A DNA stretch of 24,977 bases from positions 1 through 24,977 of the IMG/VR virus record IMGVR_UViG_3300025508_000143; one strand, given 5' to 3'. Source of the stretch: a virus. The notes under the pieces are model-generated. The model had not been told where the DNA came from. It worked only from the letters and a program-made list of their open reading frames with translations, and did not search any database. Position 1 is the stretch's first letter. The number at the start of each line of letters is the position of its first letter. This document shows, one piece after another, positions 12,552 through 20,808 of the stretch. The position numbers and the translations under genes were made by a program.

Positions 12552-12876
12552 AGAAGACATGCAGAACTTTGATGACTACAGCAAATGGGTAGAAGACAAG
12601 ATCATTACTGATCCTCAAGATCGACTTAATGAAAATGTACTTGGTCTGTGTGAAGAGGCAGGAGAAGTAGCAGGTAAAATTAAGAAACGCATCAGGGACA
12701 AACTAAAAGTAACACCTGAAGCTATCATAGGTGAGTTAGGTGATGTGCTGTTCTACACCACTGCACTAGCTAATTATTATAATGCTAATCTTACACATGT
12801 TATGTTACAGAATATGATGAAGTTAAATAGTAGAGAAGCCAGAGGAACTCTTAAGGGGAGTGGAGACAACCGATGA
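12541..12876 (+). CDS. mazG: MazG-like nucleotide pyrophosphohydrolase, 111 aa
   Basis: Hydrolyses (d)NTPs or alarmones to monophosphates. The helical fold carries GLCEEAGEVAGKIKKRI (E-E-x-x-E, residues 37-53) and GELGDVLFYTTAL (E-x-x-D, residues 65-77), the two Mg-binding pairs of the all-alpha NTP pyrophosphatase family. It is a single-domain form, as in many phages. The start ATG 12541 has GAGG at 12529-12532. It overlaps the RNR gene by four bases (ATGA). Phage MazG has been proposed to adjust host nucleotide or ppGpp pools; which applies here is unknown. Confidence 0.88.
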   Translation: MISKEDMQNFDDYSKWVEDKIITDPQDRLNENVLGLCEEAGEVAGKIKKRIRDKLKVTPEAIIGELGDVLFYTTALANYYNANLTHVMLQNMMKLNSREARGTLKGSGDNR

Positions 12877-14774
12877 ATAGTAATTATTTACCAACAGACT
12901 ATCAAACTTTTATTGCTACTAGTCGTTATGCCAGATGGTTAGATGATGAAGGACGTAGAGAAACATGGGGAGAAACAGTAGAACGATACCTGCAAAACAT
13001 AGCTAAGAAATGGCTTAAGCCTGTTGACCTAGACGAAATGCGGGATGCTATACTTAGCCTTGAGGTTATGCCCAGTATGAGGTCAATGATGACAGCAGGT
13101 AAAGCTGCAGATCGTGACAATACTTGTATGTATAACTGTAGCTATCTACCCGTAGATGATCCTAAGTCTTTCGATGAGGCTATGTTCATCCTCCTTTGTG
13201 GGACGGGGGTTGGTTTCAGTGTTGAGAGACAGTTCATCACTAAACTCCCTGATGTTCCTAGTCTTTTCGAGTCTGAAACGACTGTTGTCATCAAGGATAG
13301 CAAGGAAGGATGGGCTAAAGGTCTTAGACAAGTATTGGCACTCCTATGGGCTGGTGAAATCCCTAAGTGGGATGTATCTAAAGTCAGGCCAGCAGGTGCA
13401 AGACTAAAGACATTTGGTGGTAGGGCATCAGGCCCAGCACCATTGATTGATTTGTTTAACTTTGCTGTTACTACCTTTCGACAAGCAGAAGGACGTAAGT
13501 TATCTAGCCTAGAGTGTCATGATCTTATGTGTAAGATTGGTGAGGTAGTAGTGGTAGGTGGTGTCAGACGCAGTGCTATGATTAGTTTATCTAATCTATC
13601 TGATGATCGTATGCGTCATGCCAAGTCAGGTAACTGGTGGGAGAACGCAGGGCATAGAGCCTTAGCTAATAACTCAGTTTCTTATACAGAAAAACCTGAT
13701 AGTATGGCATTCATGCGTGAGTGGACAGCCCTTATGGAAAGTGGGAGTGGTGAACGTGGTATATTTAATAGAGAGGCTTCGGTTAAACAAGCATCCAAAA
13801 ATGGAAGACGGGAGACTTGCTACGAGTTTGGAACAAACCCATGTTCGGAAATCATTCTTAGGCCAAATCAGTTCTGTAACCTTACGGAAGTTGTCATCCG
13901 TGCTAACGATAGTCTGGAAGACCTTGCAAGAAAAGTCCGTCTTGCAACTGTACTTGGAACAATACAATCTACATACACACACTTCCCATACTTGCGAAAA
14001 GTGTGGAACACCAATACAGAAGCAGAACGTCTGCTTGGTGTGTCACTCACAGGGGTAATGGATAACAAACTAATGACCCTAGAAAACAAAGGGCTGTCTA
14101 AAACATTGGAGCATCTAAAAAATGTGGCTATTTCTACTAATGCTGAGTGGGCTGACCGTCTTGGTATCCCTCATAGCACTGCTATTACTTGCAACAAGCC
14201 AAGTGGAACAGTTTCCCAACTGGTTGACTCATCTTCTGGGATTCATGCTCGTCACAGTCCCTATTATATCCGTACTGTGCGTGGAGATAATAAAGACCCA
14301 CTAACACAGTTTATGATTGATCAAGGTATTCCTAGTGAGCCTGATGTAATGAAGCCTGATGCTACTACAGTGTTTAGCTTTCCTATGCAGTCACCTATTG
14401 GTGCAGTACATACGGCTGACATGACAGCAATACAACAGCTAGAAATGTGGCTGGTATATCAACGTCATTGGTGTGAGCATAAGCCTAGTGTAACTATTAA
14501 TGTAAAGGCAGATGAATGGTTAGAGGTAGGAGCCTTTGTATTTAAACACTTTGATGAAATGTCTGGTGTATCTTTCCTACCTTTTAATGAACACACTTAT
14601 CAGCAAGCACCATATCAAGAATGCACAAAAGAAAATTTCTATGATATGGTAGATAAATCACCTATTAAAATTGATTGGACTAAACTATCTACTTACGAGC
14701 AGACAGATAACACTAGTGGTATGCAGACTATGGCATGTACTGGTGATGTATGTGAAATGGTAGACATAACCTAG
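12873..14774 (+). CDS. Adenosylcobalamin-dependent (class II) ribonucleotide reductase, 633 aa
   Basis: Reduces ribonucleotides to deoxyribonucleotides using a B12-derived radical, with no need of oxygen or a small subunit. Seen: YNCSYLP (C89, first active-site Cys), the finger loop TNPCSEIIL (thiyl-type C324 and E326) and FCNLTEV (C335). The 2- and 11-residue spacings equal those of L. leichmannii RTPR C408/E410/C419. The C-terminal MACTGDVCEM pair (C-x4-C) matches the RTPR redox Cys pair. LLCGTGVGFS and VVVGGVRRSAM are further conserved blocks. It is shorter than RTPR (about 739 aa). With MazG and ThyX it forms a nucleotide-supply set, and it would depend on cobalamin in the host. Confidence 0.93.
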   Translation: MNSNYLPTDYQTFIATSRYARWLDDEGRRETWGETVERYLQNIAKKWLKPVDLDEMRDAILSLEVMPSMRSMMTAGKAADRDNTCMYNCSYLPVDDPKSFDEAMFILLCGTGVGFSVERQFITKLPDVPSLFESETTVVIKDSKEGWAKGLRQVLALLWAGEIPKWDVSKVRPAGARLKTFGGRASGPAPLIDLFNFAVTTFRQAEGRKLSSLECHDLMCKIGEVVVVGGVRRSAMISLSNLSDDRMRHAKSGNWWENAGHRALANNSVSYTEKPDSMAFMREWTALMESGSGERGIFNREASVKQASKNGRRETCYEFGTNPCSEIILRPNQFCNLTEVVIRANDSLEDLARKVRLATVLGTIQSTYTHFPYLRKVWNTNTEAERLLGVSLTGVMDNKLMTLENKGLSKTLEHLKNVAISTNAEWADRLGIPHSTAITCNKPSGTVSQLVDSSSGIHARHSPYYIRTVRGDNKDPLTQFMIDQGIPSEPDVMKPDATTVFSFPMQSPIGAVHTADMTAIQQLEMWLVYQRHWCEHKPSVTINVKADEWLEVGAFVFKHFDEMSGVSFLPFNEHTYQQAPYQECTKENFYDMVDKSPIKIDWTKLSTYEQTDNTSGMQTMACTGDVCEMVDIT

Positions 14775-14789
14775 AAAGGATATCACAAA

Positions 14790-15011
14790 ATGGTATGGGT
14801 TTATACAGTAGTAATGATGATGATAGAACCAACAACAAGTGAAAAAACTTTTATAGTATTTTCACCAAATACAGCCTTTATAAGTGAAGAGTCTTGTCAA
14901 AAATGGAGAGAGGCAGATATGCTAAGGCTTTACAATTCAAGACCAAACGAAAGTGCAGAAGCAATTAGTCAATGTACTTCCTTCCCTTTTAACGTAGATA
15001 AAGGAACATAG
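14790..15011 (+). CDS. Small protein with N-terminal hydrophobic segment, 73 aa
   Basis: ATG 14790 has AAAGGA (14775-14780) upstream. Residues 1-12 (MVWVYTVVMMMI) are hydrophobic, like a signal anchor, followed by a polar domain with two Cys (ESCQKW, SQCTSF). The plan resembles the 54-aa protein at 5998. It is probably membrane-associated or periplasmic. No function known. It lies directly after the RNR gene and before a candidate promoter. Confidence 0.6.
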   Translation: MVWVYTVVMMMIEPTTSEKTFIVFSPNTAFISEESCQKWREADMLRLYNSRPNESAEAISQCTSFPFNVDKGT

Positions 15012-15014
15012 GTA

Positions 15015-15043
15015 TTGACATGAACTTTATGCAATGATATTGT
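15015..15043 (+). promoter_or_regulatory. Candidate sigma70-type promoter before the 15071 gene
   Basis: TTGACA (15015-15020) and TATTGT (15038-15043) are exactly 17 bp apart, in a 59-base gap. The leader would be about 20 bases long and carries AAGGAA for the ATG at 15071. It would drive the last five rightward genes. Confidence 0.6.
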
Positions 15044-15070
15044 TACCCTGTAACTAAGTAAGGAATCGAC

Positions 15071-15511
15071 ATGATTAAACGACCTTTCAGTAAGAAACTA
15101 TATGAAACTTATGACAACGCAGCAAAGGAAAAACTAATAAAGTTTCTTAGTAATAATGGTCACACTATCTTAAGTGACAAAGAAGATTACAATGCTGATG
15201 TAGTCTCAGAAAAAGATGGTATTACTTACTACAACGAGGCAGAAGTAAAGGTAGCTTGGACTAATGATTGGCCCTCACATTGGGCTGAGATTAGAATACC
15301 AGAACGAAAGAAACGTCTTGTTAAAATGTATGCAGAACAGAATGGAGTATTAAATTTTTATGTGTTTAGAAAGGACATGAAGCAAGCATGGAGAATAAAA
15401 GACACTTGTCTTACTGAAGAAAGCCTAGCAGAAGCTAAAGGTAAATATATTAGGAAAGGTGAGAAGTTTTTTCACATTCCTTACACTAATGCGGAGTTAG
15501 TAATACTATGA
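15071..15511 (+). CDS. Putative PD-(D/E)XK-fold protein, 146 aa
   Basis: ATG 15071 follows AAGGAA. The product begins MIKRPFSKKLYETYDNAAKE. The pattern DYNADVVSEKDG (Asp near residue 43) then YYNEAEVKVAW (E-x-K near residue 58), followed by a basic helix RIPERKKRLVKMY, is consistent with a small nuclease core. An N-terminal helix precedes it, as in VRR/PD-(D/E)XK proteins. Catalytic activity is inferred from this pattern only, and it could be a structural relative. It overlaps the DUF3310 gene by four bases (ATGA). Confidence 0.6.
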   Translation: MIKRPFSKKLYETYDNAAKEKLIKFLSNNGHTILSDKEDYNADVVSEKDGITYYNEAEVKVAWTNDWPSHWAEIRIPERKKRLVKMYAEQNGVLNFYVFRKDMKQAWRIKDTCLTEESLAEAKGKYIRKGEKFFHIPYTNAELVIL

Positions 15512-15801
15512 CTAAGTGGACATTACCTAAAATAACAGACCCCTTTGATCCTGTTGACCGCCCTGAACACTATAATCAATCAGGTCTTGAGTGTATTGAT
15601 GCTATGAGAGCTATGGCAGATGGTGTGTTAAATGTATCAGCACATGAAGCATACTGTTGGCAGAATGCTTTTAAGTATCTTTGGAGATGGCCCTACAAGA
15701 ATGGGTTACAAGACTTAAAGAAAGCACGTTGGTATTTAGACAGGTTAATTCAAGAATATGAAAGTGAACCGCCAGAGGAGAGTGACAATGAATCCCTATG
15801 A
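15508..15801 (+). CDS. DUF3310 protein, 97 aa
   Basis: Matches the DUF3310 pattern found in many phages: VDRPEHYNQSGLECIDAMRAM (about residues 16-36), then a helix with AYCWQNAFKYLWRWPYKNG and finally DLKKARWYLDRLIQEYE. The conserved HYN, ECID, KYLWR, KNG and DLKKA blocks are all present. The molecular function is not established. The start ATG overlaps the previous stop, and the 3' end overlaps the next gene by 14 bases, in a tightly coupled cluster. Confidence 0.85.
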   Translation: MTKWTLPKITDPFDPVDRPEHYNQSGLECIDAMRAMADGVLNVSAHEAYCWQNAFKYLWRWPYKNGLQDLKKARWYLDRLIQEYESEPPEESDNESL

Positions 15802-15982
15802 TGAAGGACAAAAATCCTTTAGAGTTGGTAAACTGGGTAATCCTTACGCAGTAAACAGTAACAACAATAGGAGTTGGGAGTATGGGTTTAATACTGCATA
15901 CTTCTCTAATCTAAAAAAAGTAAAAGATTATGAGCAAAGAACTAGAGAACGAGGCAAAAAAGTACAAGGCAAAAAAGACTAA
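15788..15982 (+). CDS. RMF/CrpP-like small protein, 64 aa
   Basis: ATG 15788 has AGAGGAG upstream, inside the DUF3310 gene. The first 40 residues contain NPYDEGQKSFRVGKLGNPY and RSWEYGFNTAYF, matching the G-x-x-A/S-x-x-x-G, N/C-P-Y and W-x-x-G-W/F landmarks of ribosome modulation factor and the related small CrpP-like proteins. A lysine-rich tail (RTRERGKKVQGKKD) follows, suited to rRNA contact. RMF dimerises 70S ribosomes in stationary phase; a phage copy might slow host translation. The match is by pattern only. It overlaps the next gene by 53 bases. Confidence 0.55.
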   Translation: MNPYDEGQKSFRVGKLGNPYAVNSNNNRSWEYGFNTAYFSNLKKVKDYEQRTRERGKKVQGKKD

Positions 15983-16133
15983 CTCTAAAACATTAAAGCC
16001 CCTTACTACACGCAGGTATCTAGCAGGTCAAGCACTTGCTGGTATACTAGCTAATAGTAGAGGGGCTTTAAATATGTCTGAGGTAAGACGTACTGCATAT
16101 GAGTGGGCAGACTTTATGTTAGAGGACTATTAA
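15930..16133 (+). CDS. Small conserved-looking phage protein, 67 aa
   Basis: ATG 15930 lies inside the preceding gene in another frame, with no clear Shine-Dalgarno. The product begins MSKELENEAKKYKAKK. The second half, TRRYLAGQALAGILANSRGA followed by EVRRTAYEWADFMLEDY, resembles a recurring small phage protein with an AGQALAGxLAN block and an AYxxAD block near the end. Function unknown. It is the last rightward gene. Its coding sequence contains a long inverted repeat (15993-16071), and its stop overlaps the stop of the leftward operon. Confidence 0.65.
   Translation: MSKELENEAKKYKAKKTNSKTLKPLTTRRYLAGQALAGILANSRGALNMSEVRRTAYEWADFMLEDY
15993..16071. terminator. Long nested inverted repeat at the convergent junction, possible bidirectional terminator
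   Basis: TTAAAGCCCCT (15993-16003) is the exact reverse complement of AGGGGCTTTAA (16061-16071). Beyond it TACTA (16004-16008) pairs with TAGTA (16055-16059) after a one-base bulge. Inside the loop AGCAGGT and ACTTGCT (16022-16040) form a second hairpin with one G:T pair. The A-rich/GCCCC/GGGGC/T-rich layout is terminator-like in both directions. Read leftward, it is followed by TGTTTTAGAG. It sits inside the last rightward gene, about 60 bases past the leftward stop. Confidence 0.5.
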
Positions 16134-19100
16134 AATTTCTTGGCTTCTTTCTTGAGGCCAAGATCACTATCAAGAACATACTTAGTTACATAGTCTAGAA
16201 TTTGTTGACGCCTATTTAGTTCTTCTGCAACACTGCCAGAATTTTCTATATAGTCTTTAGCATTATCAAAACCTTTAAACTTTTCAGGGAAAGCTCTAAG
16301 CACTTGATCTAAGTCTTTACCATCTGCCTGAAATTCATGTTTCTTTAAAGCATATATATTTCTAATATACCCAGCATATTTATTACGTGTCTTTGGGTCT
16401 GATGAAACTTTATCAAGTCTTGATCTTGCAGCATCAACATTGATTGCAATTTGACTTTCAATAAAACCTTCTAAGAGTAATCTTTTATTTTCGTAATTAT
16501 CACCTAGGCTATCATACGTAGTACCCGGTGGGTAAATAGGCATTGTTGTACTTAAATCAAAACTTTTTTTCCATACATCCCATTTAGGTGACATAGTTTG
16601 AGACATTGTATACTCTGCAAGATAAGCAACCATTGGGTTTACATCTTTTTTATTTCTTCTATAAGTCTTCCAACCTTTAAGACCTAACAATGTCATTTCT
16701 TTTTGTATTGTAGAACTTGGTGGTTCTTGTACTGCACCAAAAGATTTAGTTATTGGGTTCCAAGAACCTACAGGGTTTTCATTAAAGGGTGTCCACCTTT
16801 TAAAATCAAATCCTTTTTTCTCTCCTCTTGAATAAGAAGGTGTATAACTAAAGATAGGTAAGTCTATTAAAAATCTTGAGGCTTGGTTTTTAAATACGTT
16901 ACTTCCTATTATATCTTCTAAATAGTTTCTTTCTCCATAGTTTGATACACCACCTTCTTCACCTTCTAACATTAAATCTCTTGTGTAAGGACTACCTGCT
17001 GCTTTAAATTCAAACTGACCATAGATATCTTTTGCAAATGTTTGTGGGTAGCTAAAGGTAGCAACTATATTACCTAATTGTTTTTCTAAACCTTCAGACA
17101 TTTCTCCTTGTTTATAGGAGTCACTAATATTTTTTATCAATTCAAATTCAAAAGTAAAAGCACCTTTACTTAAATCAGGTACACCGCCTAATATTTCTCT
17201 AACTGTATCAAGAGAAGCTTTAGAATTTAAAGGTAGTCCAGCCAGGTACCTATATATTAAATCACCTGTTAGGAGATTGATAGCAAAAGGCCCAGCCATA
17301 CGACTAAGATCAGTCTCACCACCATCATCTGAAACTAGTCTATCAAAGTCAATCATACCTTCTTTTTCTGCTGCATAAGCAGTAGCACCCATGACCATCA
17401 TAGCACCTGTAAGCTGCCTTGCACCACGATCTAAGTTTGTTTTAAAAGGATCACCACCAAAGAGCTTTGACTTGTCTCCACCTATACCCTCATAGTCAGG
17501 GTTATTAAAACCCCCTATCATTTCATCAAGCTTTTTCATACCACCTGTTGCAGTACCTATAAAGCTATAGTCATTAGCATACTCTAAATGATTTGCTATG
17601 TATCGTGGAAAGGGTGTGTCTAGTCCAACAGAAATAAGGAAGGGGTATTTATGGTGTAGCTTTTGCAAGTTCCTTGCACCAGCACCAAACAAAGAAGTGT
17701 CTTTCTTAAAATCTTTTTGGAAAGTAAATCGTTTAGCTTCGTTTATTGCAAAGGCTAATGTATCTTCAGGTAAATCTTCTAGTCTCATAGGTGCACCATT
17801 ATCTTTTCGTGCAGTTAAAAACTTTCCTAGACTACTACCTTGTTCCCTTAGCTTACGATCTAAAGAACCATACAGTGCTGCTTCTTTAAATACAGAATCA
17901 GTTGCAATATTTAACGTGTTAAAAAACTTACCTATTTTAGGTAAAGTACTTGATGCATTAGCAAAGTCCATTGACCTAGTTGTTTCATAAAACAAATCAC
18001 GAAATGCTAGTGGTGCTTCTTCTTGTAACAAACCTTTTAAAGCTATAGACTCTGCCTTACTAAAAGACATACCACCTAGAATAGATGTTGTACCTTTAAC
18101 CCAACCTCTCCTTACAGAGCCATCAGCCATAGTTTCCCCGACAGTACTTCTAAGTACATTTTTCCAGAATTGATCAGAGATATCTACTGTTAAATTAAAA
18201 ACACCTGTGCCTACATTAGCAGCAGTAGTACCTAACTGTGAGGTCATAAAGGCAATACGTAAAGAGTCTGCTTGTCTAGCACCCTCGACAGCCCCTTCAA
18301 CAATTTTAGTTCCTATGTTAGGTTTCTTAGGAGTACCTGCTACTTTTCCACCAGCAGTTTTAAATATTTCTTCTGCTTCAATATCAGTAATACTAGATAC
18401 ATTAGCTTTAGATAACACATCCATGTTTAGTAATGCTTGTTTTATTGCTGACCCTGATTGCAAGACTTTACCAGCACGTGACAAGTCAGACAAAAAGATA
18501 TAAGAGAATTGTTCATTACTAATATTATATTTATTTTTAATTGTTTCAAGGGCTGGAGTATCTATCTTACCATCAGCAATAGCTCTAGCTAATACAGTAG
18601 AAATTCTTTCTCCGGGTTTCATCTTTAATGATTTTTTAATATCAAGAGATGCACCCACTACACCTTTAATAGTATCTAAACTTAATGATGTTGTTAGCTC
18701 TTGATTAATTTCAGATGAAAGGACAAGGCTTCTTAGACCATCACCTAGTGCAACTAAATCTTCATCTAGTTTTTCTAGCTTAACCCCTTGTTCTTTAGCT
18801 TTAAATAGTGATGCTACTTGAACTATATCATCAATAGACTCAGACAACAAATCAGGTTTAGCTTTTGAAATAGTTTTATTTGCTGCTTCTAATGCTATCT
18901 TTCTTGTGTTTTCTCCATCCTTTACACTATCGTACATAAGGTCAATGGCCCTATTGTTAGATTTATTATCAAGAAATCCAAAGAAAGAACCTACTGATGC
19001 ACCAAGTGTGCCATCTATAGTAGCATCTATAATAATATCTCCTGCACCATACTCATAACCTTCTACTACTTCTTCCCTTGTTTCATTCTCTGCATAAGAA

Positions 19101-19738
19101 GCACCAGCACCCATAGTACCTTCAAAAGCAAATGCTTTAACTCCATCTTTAAGAGCTTCAGTACCTAAGTTCTTTTTAAGTGTTTCTTTTATTGCAGTAC
19201 CTGACACACCTTTACGTAGTTGACGAGATATTTCAGCACGTATAGCTAGTTGTGTAGCTTTCTTAGAGAATTGAGCAGCTATCTTAGTGCCGATACCAAA
19301 GCCCATTGTACCTACTGTAGTTAATGTAGAAGGGGAGCTTGCAAAAGCCCTTCCATAATCCCATGCACCTTCAAACCACCCAGTACCACCACCTTCACTA
19401 ATATCATAAGCTGACATTAATCTACCAAAAGCTTGTTTACCTTCGTTAAATTTATTATCTCTTTTAATAATCTCAGGGTCTTGTTGGTTTTTAGGCGTAC
19501 TATAATCCCTTTTTACATACAATAAATCTTTTACTGCTGTGGTTTCATTCATGTTTTGAAACCGCATATGCTCTACAAAGTTATCAGCTAATCCTTCAAC
19601 ACCTAACTTTTTTATTTTTTCTGGTGAATAGTTATACCTACCACCAGTAAAAAAACTTTTAAGATCAGATTGAAAAGTTTCGTCTTCAACTAAATCCATA
19701 AAGTAGTTATCTTGTGCAGCATCTACGTACTGTGCCAT
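16130..19738 (-). CDS. Large internal virion / DNA-ejection protein, 1202 aa (gp16-like position)
   Basis: This is the largest protein and the last of the leftward structural operon, where T7-like phages place gp16, which helps carry DNA across the host envelope. The start ATG has GAGGAA nine bases upstream. The N-terminus (MAQYVDAAQDNYFMDLVEDE) is soluble. Two Gly-rich hydrophobic stretches follow (TLTTVGTMGFGIGTKIAAQF near residues 137-156 and GTLGASVGSFFGF near 243-255), able to insert in membrane. The middle is long and helical. The C-terminal third is rich in Tyr, Trp and Pro (PIFSYTPSYSRGEKKGFDF). No transglycosylase motif was recognised; a lysozyme gene lies three genes upstream. The role is inferred from size and order. 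Confidence 0.7.
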   Translation of the reverse strand: MAQYVDAAQDNYFMDLVEDETFQSDLKSFFTGGRYNYSPEKIKKLGVEGLADNFVEHMRFQNMNETTAVKDLLYVKRDYSTPKNQQDPEIIKRDNKFNEGKQAFGRLMSAYDISEGGGTGWFEGAWDYGRAFASSPSTLTTVGTMGFGIGTKIAAQFSKKATQLAIRAEISRQLRKGVSGTAIKETLKKNLGTEALKDGVKAFAFEGTMGAGASYAENETREEVVEGYEYGAGDIIIDATIDGTLGASVGSFFGFLDNKSNNRAIDLMYDSVKDGENTRKIALEAANKTISKAKPDLLSESIDDIVQVASLFKAKEQGVKLEKLDEDLVALGDGLRSLVLSSEINQELTTSLSLDTIKGVVGASLDIKKSLKMKPGERISTVLARAIADGKIDTPALETIKNKYNISNEQFSYIFLSDLSRAGKVLQSGSAIKQALLNMDVLSKANVSSITDIEAEEIFKTAGGKVAGTPKKPNIGTKIVEGAVEGARQADSLRIAFMTSQLGTTAANVGTGVFNLTVDISDQFWKNVLRSTVGETMADGSVRRGWVKGTTSILGGMSFSKAESIALKGLLQEEAPLAFRDLFYETTRSMDFANASSTLPKIGKFFNTLNIATDSVFKEAALYGSLDRKLREQGSSLGKFLTARKDNGAPMRLEDLPEDTLAFAINEAKRFTFQKDFKKDTSLFGAGARNLQKLHHKYPFLISVGLDTPFPRYIANHLEYANDYSFIGTATGGMKKLDEMIGGFNNPDYEGIGGDKSKLFGGDPFKTNLDRGARQLTGAMMVMGATAYAAEKEGMIDFDRLVSDDGGETDLSRMAGPFAINLLTGDLIYRYLAGLPLNSKASLDTVREILGGVPDLSKGAFTFEFELIKNISDSYKQGEMSEGLEKQLGNIVATFSYPQTFAKDIYGQFEFKAAGSPYTRDLMLEGEEGGVSNYGERNYLEDIIGSNVFKNQASRFLIDLPIFSYTPSYSRGEKKGFDFKRWTPFNENPVGSWNPITKSFGAVQEPPSSTIQKEMTLLGLKGWKTYRRNKKDVNPMVAYLAEYTMSQTMSPKWDVWKKSFDLSTTMPIYPPGTTYDSLGDNYENKRLLLEGFIESQIAINVDAARSRLDKVSSDPKTRNKYAGYIRNIYALKKHEFQADGKDLDQVLRAFPEKFKGFDNAKDYIENSGSVAEELNRRQQILDYVTKYVLDSDLGLKKEAKKF

Positions 19739-19760
19739 TAATTAGTTTCCTCTAACTTTA

Positions 19761-20804
19761 TTATGTAGGATTAAGTGGGTCAATAGGTTCCTCTTCACCA
19801 CCGTCTTGAGGAGGTGGCATAACAGGAACTGTAGTTGGATTAATATATGGACCCCATATATCAACAGGATTTAAAGGAGAGGTATAATCAGAAGTTAGAT
19901 TCCTTTTATATGCCTCTGCAAAGTTTTGTCCTGCCCATTCTGTGCCAAACTGAGGGTTTGTAGCAGTGCCAAAAGGTTTACCTGTTTCAGAGGTTAAAGC
20001 TGGACTTAAAGCTTCCATAACTTCTACTGCTTCTGCTACTAAAGTATCTCTACTTAGTGTAAAGTCAAGACTTGTTTCAAAATTTAAAATACTATCTGTA
20101 ACTTTAGATATTAATGCATTAGCACTATCGTCATCAAACGATCTGTACATGTCTTCACCTGTACCAGTTTCTATTACACGTATATCAAGAGCATCTGCTA
20201 AACTATTTGTTAATCTATTTTTAATTGCTCTTTTATCTGACTCTGAAATAGTTTGGCCTTTTCCCGGAGCAAAGTTAAAAGGGTCAACATCTGTAAGTGT
20301 TTTATTTTGTGTAGGAGATAGTTTTTTAATAGCTTCACTAAATGAACTTTCATCTGTAGCAGAAACAGAAGCTAATAATCCTTGAAGTTGTTCATCTTCT
20401 GTTATATAAGAGTTACCACCTAAGCCTTCTTGCACTGCAGCTAAACGATCAGCATCATTTGAAAGTTTATTATTTACATACTCATTTAACATAGGTATAT
20501 ATTCAGGATTAAGTTTTTCATTCTTACGTAAGTCTGTCACTCTTGTAAGAACATCTTCCAATTGACCACTTCTTTCTAAAGCAGTAGCTGTTTGTAGTGT
20601 AAATCCTATACCTGTTGCATCATCAACTCTTTGTTGTTTAGCTTTACCTTTTTTTCTTCGGGTATCCATTCTTTTAATAAGCTCTGGCAAAACTATCTCT
20701 TTAGTTTTAAGTAACTGATTAGCAAGAAATTCTTTTCTTTCTTTTTCTGCTGCAGTTCTTTCAACATCATACTGCCTAACGCCAGCCCAAAAACCTAATG
20801 CCAT
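19761..20804 (-). CDS. Putative internal virion protein, 347 aa
   Basis: The start ATG is four bases past the previous stop, with AGAGGA inside the upstream gene's last codons. The product begins MALGFWAGVRQYDVERTAAE. Residues 10-60 form a charged helix with a Lys/Arg patch (MDTRRKKGKAKQQR). The central part is acidic and helical, and the C-terminus is Pro/Glu-rich and probably disordered (PVMPPPQDGGEEEPIDP). No enzymatic motif is visible. Its place between a lysozyme/virion block and the gp16-like protein suggests it is part of the internal core or ejectosome. Confidence 0.65.
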   Translation of the reverse strand: MALGFWAGVRQYDVERTAAEKERKEFLANQLLKTKEIVLPELIKRMDTRRKKGKAKQQRVDDATGIGFTLQTATALERSGQLEDVLTRVTDLRKNEKLNPEYIPMLNEYVNNKLSNDADRLAAVQEGLGGNSYITEDEQLQGLLASVSATDESSFSEAIKKLSPTQNKTLTDVDPFNFAPGKGQTISESDKRAIKNRLTNSLADALDIRVIETGTGEDMYRSFDDDSANALISKVTDSILNFETSLDFTLSRDTLVAEAVEVMEALSPALTSETGKPFGTATNPQFGTEWAGQNFAEAYKRNLTSDYTSPLNPVDIWGPYINPTTVPVMPPPQDGGEEEPIDPLNPT

Positions 20805-20808
20805 CTAA

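Noticed and set aside
13142-13155. ATCTAC-CC-GTAGAT inverted repeat resembling the early dyad, inside the RNR gene
   Set aside because: The loop and flanks differ from the dyad, and it lies within conserved coding sequence, so it is probably chance.
17598-17990. Long open frame on the + strand inside the 1202-aa gene, with others at 18207, 19966, 21848 and 23094
   Set aside because: They lie antisense to well-supported genes, have no ribosome-binding sites or sensible composition, and are codon-bias shadows.
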